From contig JAAYWS010000125.1 of assembly GCA_012516575.1 (NCBI GenBank), positions 1-64,000 of the forward strand: DNA of 64,000 nucleotides, given 5' to 3'. This document shows, in pieces, positions 36,013-45,061 of this stretch. The stretch's first letter is position 1, and every line of letters begins with the position of its first letter. The position numbers and the translations under genes were made by a program. The notes under the pieces were generated by a model. It searched no databases. It saw only the letters and a list, made by a program, of their open reading frames with translations, and had not been told where the DNA came from. The DNA is from Actinomycetaceae bacterium (GTDB taxonomy: Bacteria; Actinomycetota; Actinomycetes; Actinomycetales; Actinomycetaceae).

Positions 36013-36966
36013 TTATTTTTGATCGAGTGCGGTACGTTCTTGTAATAACGGAATAACGCCGCGCAAAATAGATGCCAGATCTGTTGGCAACGACGCCGGA
36101 ATCAATACCACTCCGTCTGCTGCACCTAACCCGACCCAGCTTTCGATCGTATCGGCCACATCGTAGACCGTGCCGATTGTGGATGCCATTCCTTCAAATA
36201 GCTGTACACCCATCATTTCCGAGATCAGTACACTGCGCTCTTCAGCCGCTTGTAAAGATGCCGAAATAACAATCCCCAACTCAGCTAACACCGGAAGCTC
36301 TCGCCCATGTGCCTGAGCCGCAGCCCGAATCATAAAACGAGTTTCGCGTGCCGAATGCGGGTCGGTTATCCGTAACCGAACGACGTCGGCAACTTGTGCA
36401 ATGTTCTCAGCCAGTTCGTGTGAGATTTGAGCGTCGCTTAATAACACCGCAATACGTACACCCGCTTGACGCGCCGCCTTCAACGATTCCGCCAACTCCT
36501 TGTAGGACGTGTTTTCGTCAACGGCGATGGTAATACCAGCCCAGCCTTCCGATTGGGGTGCGAGCAGATCAATTGCCTGGTTAATATGACGAGCCTTTGC
36601 CGGAACTTCCGCAAAAATACCACCAGTGGAATGTTCCGCCAGCTCTGCGACCATATTGGTGGCGTCTAATGTACAGTCACGAATTCTGTAGTCCGAACGG
36701 GTATGGAAGGAACAACCTAGCGAGACAAAATCAAGACCGCCTTTATGCGCTGCTTGTACCCCGGCTTCCAACCGTCGCACGTTAACCCGCTCAATTGGCA
36801 ACTCCTGCGCGAGGTTCATTGCAAGACCCGAATCTGCACCAAAGGCAGAAAGATCCACGCCGATCCACGCCGTCGTTAACGTATCAGGCACGATAGACGT
36901 ATCGTTAACGTCTACCGGTGTCGGAGTGGTTAGCGCACGAGCAGATGCGGCGAGTTGAATCGTCAT
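36013..36966 (-). CDS. Luciferase-like monooxygenase (LLM) family protein
   Basis: A 317-residue TIM-barrel protein of the bacterial-luciferase/F420-dependent superfamily. The best match is the C-terminal pattern STIGTVYDVADTIESWVGLGAADGVVLIP followed by ILRGVIPLLQER. The N-terminal half is poorly conserved relative to typical members and shorter than the usual 340-450 residues. Whether it binds FMN or F420 is not clear. AAAGGG precedes the ATG. Monocistronic. Confidence 0.72.
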   Translation of the reverse strand: MTIQLAASARALTTPTPVDVNDTSIVPDTLTTAWIGVDLSAFGADSGLAMNLAQELPIERVNVRRLEAGVQAAHKGGLDFVSLGCSFHTRSDYRIRDCTLDATNMVAELAEHSTGGIFAEVPAKARHINQAIDLLAPQSEGWAGITIAVDENTSYKELAESLKAARQAGVRIAVLLSDAQISHELAENIAQVADVVRLRITDPHSARETRFMIRAAAQAHGRELPVLAELGIVISASLQAAEERSVLISEMMGVQLFEGMASTIGTVYDVADTIESWVGLGAADGVVLIPASLPTDLASILRGVIPLLQERTALDQK

Positions 36967-37113
36967 ATGTAATACCCTTTGATAGCTACCTACTAGTAAC
37001 TTAGTGGGTCAATATGCAATCAGCCAAGGCAAACAGCTCACATTGTGAGATTATCCAAATAAAACACACATTTTTCGCTGATAAACGTTAACGCATGGTT
37101 AATGAAAAGAACC

Positions 37114-38643
37114 TTAGTCCTCGTCTGTCACAGACGGATCGGTCCATATTCCAGCTTGGCGGTCCATCCACAGCTGTTCACGGGCCGCCTCCTTGGCATC
37201 CATAGACTCGTGGAAAGCCGCCTTACGTTCACGGCGTGTTGCCCGCGTAGATTCCTCAAGCCGCACATCGGTTCCGCGCGGCGAGAGCAATTCAGCGCCG
37301 GTAGCAATAGTCGGTTCCCAATCGAAAATAACGCCCGAGTCTTCTGGGCCAATTACCACGGTGTCTCCAGCATGGGCTCCCATCCGCATTAACCGTTTTT
37401 CAATACCGAGGTTATTCAGCCGGTCAGCAAGGTATCCGACGGCTTCGTCGTTCGAGAAGTCGGTTTGATTAACCCACCGTTCGGGTTTGACTCCACGAAC
37501 TTGGAAGAAAGGCTTGCCGCCCTTTTCCAACCGAGTAATAGTAAAGGAGGAATCTTCCTGTTTCTCCAAAGGTCGGATAATCGGACGTTCTTGCTGCTCA
37601 ACCTGATCGTGAGCACGTACTTGTGCAACAATGTCTGCCAGGGCAAATCCCAATTCCCGTAAGCCTTCTCGGGTCACCGCAGAAATCTCGAATACTTGCA
37701 GGCCACGTTTGGCTATTTCGCCGCGCACCATTTCTGCCATATCTCGCGCGTCAGGGATATCAATTTTATTCAGGACGACGACGCGCGGACGTTCCATCAG
37801 CCCCACACGGCCTTCGATGGGCGGCATGGTTGTTGCATAAGCTGCCAATTCAGCTTCAATCGTGTCGAGGTCAGAAATCGGGTCACGCTCAGGGTCAAGC
37901 GTAGCGCAATCCACCACGTGTGCGATTACTGCGCAACGTTCGATATGGCGCAAAAACTCGTGTCCTAAACCTTTACCTTCGGAAGCTCCCGGGATCAGCC
38001 CCGGCACATCTGCAATCGTAAAACGAATATCCCCAGCCTCGACAACGCCAAGGTTCGGAACCAGCGTCGTAAATGGATAGTCCGCGATTTTTGGCCGGGC
38101 CGCGCTCATTGACGCGATCAACTGGGACTTACCCGCTGAAGGAAAACCGACAAGAGCCACGTCCGCAACCGACTTGAGCTCGAGCACAATATCGATTGTT
38201 TCGCCCGGCTCACCGAGCAGTGCAAAGCCAGGAGCTTTCCGTTTCGGGGAGGCTAATGCGGCATTGCCTAATCCGCCGTACCCGCCTTCGGCAATAACCA
38301 GTTCCATTCCTTCACCGATCATGTCGGCGATAATATTACCCTCGAGATCCTTAACAACCGTCCCGTTAGGAACCGAAATAATCAGGTCTTCCCCACGTTT
38401 ACCGTGGCGCAGGTCGCCCGCTCCAGGCATTCCCGAGCTAGCTTTCAAATGCGGGGTATGGTGCAGGCCAAGCAAAGTGGTTTCCTGCGGATCGACACGC
38501 AGAATAATATCCCCACCGTGCCCGCCGTTCGCCCCATCAGGGCCCCCTAAAGGCTTAAATTTTTCGCGTCGCACCGACACGCATCCATGTCCACCTTTAC
38601 CGGCTTCGAGGTGGAGTTTCACCCGGTCAATAAAGCTAGCCAT
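37114..38643 (-). CDS. obg: GTPase Obg/CgtA
   Basis: A 509-residue ribosome-assembly and stress GTPase. The glycine-rich Obg fold (1-160) includes [13 protein letters not shown]. The G domain has G1 GFPSAGKS (166-173), G3 DVPG and G4 NKID. The C-terminal OCT domain (about 340-430) is followed by a charged tail. It follows rplU-rpmA, as in most bacteria, but a hairpin lies between rpmA and obg. GAAAGGG precedes the ATG. Confidence 0.97.
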   Translation of the reverse strand: MASFIDRVKLHLEAGKGGHGCVSVRREKFKPLGGPDGANGGHGGDIILRVDPQETTLLGLHHTPHLKASSGMPGAGDLRHGKRGEDLIISVPNGTVVKDLEGNIIADMIGEGMELVIAEGGYGGLGNAALASPKRKAPGFALLGEPGETIDIVLELKSVADVALVGFPSAGKSQLIASMSAARPKIADYPFTTLVPNLGVVEAGDIRFTIADVPGLIPGASEGKGLGHEFLRHIERCAVIAHVVDCATLDPERDPISDLDTIEAELAAYATTMPPIEGRVGLMERPRVVVLNKIDIPDARDMAEMVRGEIAKRGLQVFEISAVTREGLRELGFALADIVAQVRAHDQVEQQERPIIRPLEKQEDSSFTITRLEKGGKPFFQVRGVKPERWVNQTDFSNDEAVGYLADRLNNLGIEKRLMRMGAHAGDTVVIGPEDSGVIFDWEPTIATGAELLSPRGTDVRLEESTRATRRERKAAFHESMDAKEAAREQLWMDRQAGIWTDPSVTDED

Positions 38644-38663
38644 GCCAAGCCCTTTCTAAAATA

Positions 38664-38695
38664 AAAGGGTGGAGAGCAATAGCCCTCCACCCTTT
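38664..38695 (-). terminator. Hairpin between rpmA and obg
   Basis: A perfect 11-base stem (AAAGGGTGGAG and complement) with a 10-base loop. On the minus strand the 3' arm ends in CTTT and is followed by TATTTTAG. It would reduce read-through from rplU-rpmA into obg. Confidence 0.75.
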
Positions 38696-38730
38696 AAAAC
38701 ATGAGGTGTCAGTTAAGATCTGACTGTTGC

Positions 38731-38988
38731 TCAGGCCTCGCCTGCAACAACATCGACAACCTTGCGATCGCGACGCGTACCGAAGCGTACATGCCCGGTT
38801 GCGAGTGCGAACAAGGTGTCGTCCTTGCCACGGCCAACATTGTTGCCCGGGTGGAACTGCGTACCACGCTGACGAACGAGGATCTCGCCGGCGTTGACAA
38901 ACTGGCCACCGAAACGCTTCACGCCAAGGCGCTTTGCATTAGAGTCGCGACCATTACTAGTGGAGCTTGCGCCCTTCTTTGATGCCAT
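38731..38988 (-). CDS. rpmA: Ribosomal protein bL27
   Basis: An 85-residue 50S protein that reaches the peptidyl transferase centre. [16 protein letters not shown] (no long N-terminal prepeptide of the Firmicutes kind), [15 protein letters not shown] and [14 protein letters not shown] are diagnostic. Second gene after rplU. Confidence 0.98.
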   Translation of the reverse strand: MASKKGASSTSNGRDSNAKRLGVKRFGGQFVNAGEILVRQRGTQFHPGNNVGRGKDDTLFALATGHVRFGTRRDRKVVDVVAGEA

Positions 38989-39032
38989 GTCTAGACCTTC
39001 TTCTACTTAAAGCTTGTGTCGTTAAGCGGTGA

Positions 39033-39350
39033 TCACTTGATATCGGTGATCTTCAGGCGGGTAAGCTTCTGGCGGTGACCCTGACGCTTACGGTAGCCGG
39101 TCTTATTCTTGTACTTGATGATGGTGATCTTCGGACCCTTCTCATCAGACACGATCTCAGCGGTTACCTTGGCCTTGATGCCGTCAGCGGCGGTGGTGAT
39201 CTTGTCACCGTCGACGAGCATGATCGGCTCGAGCTCGACCTTATCGCCAGCTTCGCCTACGATCTTGTCCACAACGACGACGGATCCAACGGACACCTTC
39301 TCCTGGCGGCCGCCTGCCTTCACAATCGCGTAAACCACGTTTTTGCTCAT
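39033..39350 (-). CDS. rplU: Ribosomal protein bL21
   Basis: A 105-residue 50S protein. [19 protein letters not shown] and the C-terminal [15 protein letters not shown] with [10 protein letters not shown] are diagnostic. The ATG at 39350 matches the family start; an open frame 23 codons longer runs through leader hairpins and is not used. Operon with rpmA. Confidence 0.97.
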   Translation of the reverse strand: MSKNVVYAIVKAGGRQEKVSVGSVVVVDKIVGEAGDKVELEPIMLVDGDKITTAADGIKAKVTAEIVSDEKGPKITIIKYKNKTGYRKRQGHRQKLTRLKITDIK

Positions 39351-39365
39351 CTCTGTCGAAACGGA

Positions 39366-39416
39366 TGCATTCGTAAGAATGCACTGGAAAATTAAAAGCG
39401 CTTCAAAGCGCGCCAG
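39366..39416 (-). promoter_or_regulatory. Two-hairpin leader of rplU
   Basis: TGCATTC/GAATGCA with a four-base loop (39366-39383) lies 15 bases upstream of the rplU start. A second stem, CTGG/CCAG enclosing GCGCT-tcaa-AGCGC (39384-39416), is directly adjacent. Such leaders often mediate autogenous control of ribosomal proteins, but no known motif is recognised. Confidence 0.4.
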
Positions 39417-39503
39417 CAATTAACATTACTGAAATCCCAGCTTTCAAACAAGTTTATTGCGAGCGATACAGGCCACAAAAGCGGCCAGTACCATTGCAAT
39501 ACG

Positions 39504-41771
39504 TCACTTTTTCTTCACTGGGAAAGTCATAATAGCCGAAGAAGCACTCGAAGTTGGGGTAATCGTGCCTGAGGACGTGACCCGACGCCGCGCTGGTAAA
39601 TTCTGCTTTTTCTCAACCAGTTCCTTGTGCTCCGTCGTCTTCTCGCCTTGTTTAGCTGCCTCGTCCTGTTTCTCTTCATGCTTGGCAGAAGCTGCAGCGG
39701 CAATCGACGCTAGCGCAGCTTTGACTTCCTCATGTTTAGCATCAGCTTCGGCAACCGGATCCGGCTTTGCCTTAACCTTGCCACGGTTGCTCTGGCCAGC
39801 ACCCGCACGCTTTGCTGTGGCCTGTTGCTGGATAGCCTTTTCTTCGTCCTTCTCGATGGGATGATCATGAGTAATAAACCCATGCCCATCACATGCGGTA
39901 CAGGTGGTAGAGAAAGCTTCAACCAAGCCCTGCCCTACCCGCTTACGCGTCATTTGTACTAGGCCCAGCGACGTTACTTCTGCAACTTGGTGCCGGGTAC
40001 GATCCCGTCCTAAGCATTCAATGAGTCGACGCATCACAAGGTCACGGTTAGCTTCGAGAACCATATCGATGAAGTCGATAACAATAATTCCGCCGATGTC
40101 ACGTAACCGTAGTTGCCGGACGATCTCTTCGGCCGCTTCTAGGTTGTTCCGGGTAACAGTTTCTTCTAAGGTTCCACCCGTACCAGTGAATCTACCGGTA
40201 TTAACATCAACCACCGTCATTGCTTCGGTACGGTCAATCACCAGCGAGCCACCCGAAGGCAGGAACACTTTACGGTCAAAAGCTTTTGCAAGTTGTTCAT
40301 CGATCCGGTTGGCTTCAAAGATGTCCTTATTGCTTTCCCACTTCTCCAGCCGATCCACCAACTCTGGCGAAAGCTCCTGAACGTACTCGGAGATGGTTTC
40401 CCATGCGTTTTCGCCCGATACCTTCAGAGTCTTAAAATCCTCGTTGAAAATATCGCGCACCACGCGCACAGCAAGCTCCGGTTCACCTTTAAGTAGCGAA
40501 GGCGCGTTGGACGAAGACTTGGATTTAGCTTCAATATCTTTCCACGCCTTCATCAGGCGTTCGATATCGCTACTGAGTTGTTCTTCGGTGGCACCTTCAG
40601 CAGCGGTACGTACAATGACGCCGTGCTCAGCGGGCACGATTTCTTTGAGGATTTTCTTCAGACGGCCCCGCTCCCGATCCGGAAGCTTCCGCGAAATTCC
40701 AGTCATTGCACCATTTGGAACGAGCACTAGGTGGCGCCCTGCCAAGGTAACTTGACCTGTAAGTCGCGCACCTTTGTGCCCGATCGGGTCCTTGGTTACC
40801 TGTACGAGCACAGTGTCACCGGACTTCATCGCATGCTCAATCTTGCGCGGCTCGCCTTCCATTCCGGCGGCGTCCCAGTTAACTTCACCGGCATAAAGCA
40901 CCGCATTGCGGCCTTTTCCAATATCAACGAAAGCTGCTTCCATTGATGGCAAAACGTTTTGTACCCGCCCGAGATATACATTGCCGACCATAGTGGCTTG
41001 CGTATGTCGTGCAACGTAATGTTCGACCAGCACTCCGTCTTCGAGCACTGCGATTTGGTTGAGCCCGTCTTGCTCACGGATAAGCATGTCCCGATCGACT
41101 GCTTCGCGACGTGCCAAGTATTCTGATTCGGTTATCGTTTGGCGACGCCGCCCCGCATCACGTCCTTCTCGACGACGACGCCGCTTAGCTTCCAACCGCG
41201 TCGAGCCCTTGGGTGTAGCCACTTCGTCATTCGTTTCATCGGTGGTACGACGCCGACGCCGACGCCGCACCGTAGGCTCGGTATCAGTTGCTTCCTTATC
41301 TGTAGCCTGTTCAGTATCAGCTTTGGCTGTGTCGGTATCTGGATTCTCCTCCTGATTACCGTTAGTTTTTTTCGCATTCTTGGATTTGCGCGTATCTTGC
41401 GAACCGTCTTCGTTAGCCGTGGACGTATCAGGATCATTTGAACGCCGCCCGCCGCGGGTACCACGACGCCGTTTACGAGAGTTTTCCTGCGGGTTTTGAG
41501 TACCGGCCTCCTGCGATTCAGCCGATGAAGACTCCGCTTGTTCCTTTTGATTATTCGCTTCGTCGGTGGACTCAGCAACGCCCGCTTCTTCACGCCGATT
41601 TCGACGAGAACGAACTGCACGTGCAACATCAGGCTCTTGGAAAAGTAGGGCCGTCATTGCCGGAGCAGGCACTGCCTCCGGTATAGCAACTTCGGCATCA
41701 TCTGATGCCGAAAATACGACATTTGTCGGTTTCAGCGCATCATTCGCTGATTCATTAGCTTTTTCAGCCAT
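39504..41771 (-). CDS. rne: Ribonuclease E/G family protein
   Basis: A 755-residue endoribonuclease for mRNA decay and rRNA processing. The N-terminal 230 residues are disordered with alternating acidic and Arg-rich tracts. The S1 domain (YLGRVQNVLPSMEAAFVDIG) follows, then the catalytic region with VVDVNTGRFTG and VIDFIDM (metal-binding Asp residues), then the zinc-link CTACDGHG. The C-terminal 120 residues are again charged and disordered. ATG at 41771 is chosen because AAGGGG lies upstream. It precedes rplU in the common actinobacterial order. Confidence 0.95.
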   Translation of the reverse strand: MAEKANESANDALKPTNVVFSASDDAEVAIPEAVPAPAMTALLFQEPDVARAVRSRRNRREEAGVAESTDEANNQKEQAESSSAESQEAGTQNPQENSRKRRRGTRGGRRSNDPDTSTANEDGSQDTRKSKNAKKTNGNQEENPDTDTAKADTEQATDKEATDTEPTVRRRRRRRTTDETNDEVATPKGSTRLEAKRRRRREGRDAGRRRQTITESEYLARREAVDRDMLIREQDGLNQIAVLEDGVLVEHYVARHTQATMVGNVYLGRVQNVLPSMEAAFVDIGKGRNAVLYAGEVNWDAAGMEGEPRKIEHAMKSGDTVLVQVTKDPIGHKGARLTGQVTLAGRHLVLVPNGAMTGISRKLPDRERGRLKKILKEIVPAEHGVIVRTAAEGATEEQLSSDIERLMKAWKDIEAKSKSSSNAPSLLKGEPELAVRVVRDIFNEDFKTLKVSGENAWETISEYVQELSPELVDRLEKWESNKDIFEANRIDEQLAKAFDRKVFLPSGGSLVIDRTEAMTVVDVNTGRFTGTGGTLEETVTRNNLEAAEEIVRQLRLRDIGGIIVIDFIDMVLEANRDLVMRRLIECLGRDRTRHQVAEVTSLGLVQMTRKRVGQGLVEAFSTTCTACDGHGFITHDHPIEKDEEKAIQQQATAKRAGAGQSNRGKVKAKPDPVAEADAKHEEVKAALASIAAAASAKHEEKQDEAAKQGEKTTEHKELVEKKQNLPARRRVTSSGTITPTSSASSAIMTFPVKKK

Positions 41772-42041
41772 GGGAAACCCCTTGTTGGCGAGCCCGCGCA
41801 TCTAACGCGCTCAGCCGCATGTAGTCGCAGCGCCCGGCTGCGGAAGTCTGTGTAGTGGGGATCCCGGCAGCAACGCAAACGCGGCGCTCAAGGATCCATC
41901 TGGTTGATCGATGCATGTCAACGTCTTAATTGTTGCACATTCGCCACAAATATCCGAATAGCATCTTCAGAATTACGCAAGACTTTTAGGCCCTATGTCC
42001 CATTGTTGTGCATATCGCTTTTTCTAAAACTTGCACTTTTC

Positions 42042-42055
42042 GTTGATATATCAAC
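42042..42055. promoter_or_regulatory. 14-bp perfect palindrome upstream of cydA (possible operator)
   Basis: GTTGATATATCAAC lies 231 bases before the cydA start in the 514-base gap 41772-42285. That gap also holds a loose DevR-box-like AAGACTTTTAGGCCCT (41979-41994) and a TTTCACAAA half-site (42078-42086) like part of a Rex site. Nothing coding is visible in the gap. The regulator that binds is unknown. Confidence 0.35.
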
Positions 42056-42285
42056 AGTTTCGCAATTGAACACAAGATTTCACAAAGCGAACCTAGGACG
42101 AAACGCCCAATAAAAGTGGTACTTTCGACCAATTTTACGCCATTATTGATACATAGCCGATGTGATGTGTCGCTTTCTGTTTACAGTGCGTGATTTCATC
42201 ATGTCCATCACTTGCATCGCACAAGCTTTCCGCATGTCATGCAGGGTTCTATTCATTTAGCATGGTCGAACGAAAGGTAAATCAG

Positions 42286-43785
42286 GTGGAAGCCCTAGAC
42301 CTTGCGCGGTGGCAGTTCGCTATCACCACTGTGTACCACTTTGTTTTGGTACCTCTGACGATCGGACTATCCCCACTCGTTGCATATATGCAGACCAAAT
42401 GGCTGCGAAGCGGAGACACCAAGTGGCTCCGTCTTTCGGAGTTCTTTGGAAAGATTCTGCTCATTAATTTCGCGCTCGGTGTTGCCACCGGTATTGTTCA
42501 GGAGTTCCAGTTCGGTCTGAACTGGTCTGAATACTCCCGGTACGTTGGTGACATCTTCGGCGCACCGCTCGCCTTCGAAGCTCTACTCGCATTCTTTATG
42601 GAATCGGTATTCTTGGGGATCTGGATCTTCGGCCGCGGCCGCATTTCCCCGAAGGCTCATACAGTTTCAATCTGGCTGGTTGCACTTGGTACAAACCTGT
42701 CCGCACTGTTCATTTTGGCCGCTAACTCTTTCATGCAGAACCCGGTTGGCGCAGTCTTCAATCCAGAAACCGGCCGCGCCGAACTCGATGGCACAACCGG
42801 CTTCCTTGATGTGGTCCTATCAACGACGACGTTGTACGCTTTCGCACACGCGATTGCCGCATCACTGATGGTAGCTGGCACCCTGGTTGCTGGATTCTCG
42901 ATCTGGTGGATGGTTCGTTCGATCAAGCAGAACAATGAAGCTGAAGCTCGTGAACTGTGGAAGCCGGCAGCCCAGCTGGGCCTGAAGGTTCTCGCAGCAG
43001 CTGGAATTTTAGCTATTGGTACCGGCCACTTTATTGGCCAGCACATCTACCATGTCCAGCCCACAAAGATGATCGCCGCAATGGGTATTGCCGAATCTGG
43101 CGAAGCTCATCCGCTTGCACTAGCAATGACTGGTACGGAGCTCACTCACGATAACATCATCGCCCTTCCGATCCCTGGTCTGGAATCTTTCATGGTGACC
43201 AATCACTTCACCGGTGAAGATTCCTATCTCATGGGCGTTGACGAGATTCAAGAAAAGTTCGAAGATGCTTTTGCTGAAGAGTACGGCAATGACGTGAACT
43301 ACATGCCTAACCCATTCATTGCCTTCTACTCCTTCCGAATTATGATGGCGCTTGGCTTTGCATCAACCGGACTAGCTGTGCTGGGACTCTTGCTCTTGCG
43401 TGGTAATAATTTGATTAGATCTGACGCAATATCAAAGCTGTACATCTGGTCACTCCCCTTCCCGTTCATCGCATCCACCTTCGGCTGGATTTTGACCGAG
43501 ATGGGCCGCCAGCCATGGGTTGTCTACCCGAATTTCAAGGGCCAGGCAGATGTTGCACCGTCCGAGATGATCAAACTGCTGACCGAATCCGGTGTTTCAC
43601 AGTCGGTTCTCAGTATCGAAGTGTTGCTCTCGATGGTTATCTTCACTGTGCTATACGGCGTTCTCGGCGTCGTCTGGTTCGTACTCATCCGCCGCTACGT
43701 GCGTGAGGGTATTAACCCGACCAAGGACGTAGAAGCACTCTTTGATCATAAGAGTGACGATCTGAAGCTCAGCTTCGCGTACTAA
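42286..43785 (+). CDS. cydA: Cytochrome bd quinol oxidase subunit I
   Basis: A 499-residue heme subunit of the high-affinity bd oxidase. The opening EALDLARWQF places the b595 His in VYHF at about residue 18; the b558 ligands fit AFAHAIAASLMVAG (His) and FYSFRIMMALGF (Met). Quinol loop short, as expected in actinobacteria. The start is taken as GTG at 42286, which gives the family N-terminus and has GAAAGG eight bases upstream; ATG at 42262 would add eight residues. Operon with cydB. Confidence 0.96.
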   Translation: MEALDLARWQFAITTVYHFVLVPLTIGLSPLVAYMQTKWLRSGDTKWLRLSEFFGKILLINFALGVATGIVQEFQFGLNWSEYSRYVGDIFGAPLAFEALLAFFMESVFLGIWIFGRGRISPKAHTVSIWLVALGTNLSALFILAANSFMQNPVGAVFNPETGRAELDGTTGFLDVVLSTTTLYAFAHAIAASLMVAGTLVAGFSIWWMVRSIKQNNEAEARELWKPAAQLGLKVLAAAGILAIGTGHFIGQHIYHVQPTKMIAAMGIAESGEAHPLALAMTGTELTHDNIIALPIPGLESFMVTNHFTGEDSYLMGVDEIQEKFEDAFAEEYGNDVNYMPNPFIAFYSFRIMMALGFASTGLAVLGLLLLRGNNLIRSDAISKLYIWSLPFPFIASTFGWILTEMGRQPWVVYPNFKGQADVAPSEMIKLLTESGVSQSVLSIEVLLSMVIFTVLYGVLGVVWFVLIRRYVREGINPTKDVEALFDHKSDDLKLSFAY

Positions 43786-43800
43786 GGAAGGACGACAAAA

Positions 43801-44940
43801 ATGGATCTGACATTCTTGCAAATTCTGTGGTTCATCCTTCTGGTTGTACTGTGGCTTGGCTACGTTACCCTCGAAGGCTTCGGCTTTGGAACCGGCATGC
43901 TTATGAAAATTTTGCCGCGTAACGAAAAAGAACGCCGTCTGCAGCTGAATACGATTGGCCCGCACTGGGACGGCAATGAGGTATTCCTTCTTACCGCAGG
44001 TGGCGCAACCTTCGCAGCATTCCCGGAATGGTATGCCACCATGTTCTCGGGTATGTACATGGCACTGATTCTCGTGCTGGTCCTGCTCATCATTCGTATT
44101 GTCGCTATCGAATGGCGCGGCAAGATCGATTCCGATAAGTGGCGTAGCACGTGGGATAACCTGCACTCCGGCGCAGCGTGGCTGGTCTCACTGGTCTGGG
44201 GTATCGCTTTCGGCAACCTCGTACAGGGAATGGAAATTCAGATTGGTTCCTACGGTAACGTCGCTGACCCGGCGTCTTTCGTCGCTGCCGATCCAACGCA
44301 AATTGATGCGGCGCTCGTGGCCGGTGACCAGCACTTCCTCACCGGAGGATTCATCTCACTGTTCACTCCGTTCACGATTCTGGCCGGCGTGGTCGTCGTC
44401 CTGCTCTTCCTCACGCACGGAGCTCTGTGGCTTGCACTGAAGACCACCGGCGACTACTCGGTACGCGCTCGTGAACTGGCCAAGAAGCTCTCTTACGCTT
44501 CGACCGCCGTCACCGCCGTCTGGGCAGTATGGGCATATGTCGCATACTCGCCGAACTGGTGGGCTATTATCCCGCTAGCACTGGCAGCTGTCGCTCTCAT
44601 TGCCTCGACCGTACTTGTTCAGATGAATAATGAGAAGGCATCCTTCTACGCCTCCTTCACTGGCGTGGCATTTGCTGTGGTATTCATCTTCTCGACGATC
44701 TTCCCTTATGCACTGAAGTCGTCGTTGGATGATGCCTACCATCTGACTCTTATTCAGGCATCGGCAACCGAGCCAAACCTGATCGTCATGACGATCGCAG
44801 CCGTGATCTTCGTTCCGATCGTGTTGGGCTACACCGCTTGGTCTTACGTTAAGTTCTCCAAGCGTCTGAGCGTTGACCAGCTCTCGGATGAGCCTGCTGG
44901 CCTACATCCGACCAATATTCGCGAATTTGCGAATGCCTAA
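43801..44940 (+). CDS. cydB: Cytochrome bd quinol oxidase subunit II
   Basis: A 379-residue membrane subunit with about nine helices. LQILWFILLVVLWLGYVTLEGFGFGTGML, GPHWDGNEVFLLTAGGATFAAFPEWYA and the C-terminal YTAWSYVKF are CydB hallmarks. It lacks heme ligands of its own and stabilises CydA. AAGGAAGG lies upstream, 15 bases after cydA. Ends with a classic terminator, so cydAB and cydDC are separate units. Confidence 0.97.
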   Translation: MDLTFLQILWFILLVVLWLGYVTLEGFGFGTGMLMKILPRNEKERRLQLNTIGPHWDGNEVFLLTAGGATFAAFPEWYATMFSGMYMALILVLVLLIIRIVAIEWRGKIDSDKWRSTWDNLHSGAAWLVSLVWGIAFGNLVQGMEIQIGSYGNVADPASFVAADPTQIDAALVAGDQHFLTGGFISLFTPFTILAGVVVVLLFLTHGALWLALKTTGDYSVRARELAKKLSYASTAVTAVWAVWAYVAYSPNWWAIIPLALAAVALIASTVLVQMNNEKASFYASFTGVAFAVVFIFSTIFPYALKSSLDDAYHLTLIQASATEPNLIVMTIAAVIFVPIVLGYTAWSYVKFSKRLSVDQLSDEPAGLHPTNIREFANA

Positions 44941-44957
44941 AGCTAGCTATTAGCGAA

Positions 44958-44990
44958 GTACTCCCCGGAGCTATATGCCCCGGGGAGTAC
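44958..44990 (+). terminator. Terminator of cydAB
   Basis: A perfect 11-base stem (GTACTCCCCGG and complement), 11-base loop, followed by TTTTTG. Confidence 0.92.
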
Positions 44991-45061
44991 TTTTTGTTCA
45001 TTCCAGATAAGCTTTACAATGGTTTATGCGAACAAGGAATATAAAGGAACAATAGAACACC

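Noticed and set aside
42070..42090. Full Rex operator upstream of cydA
   Set aside because: Only one half (TTTCACAAA) is present; the other half does not match.
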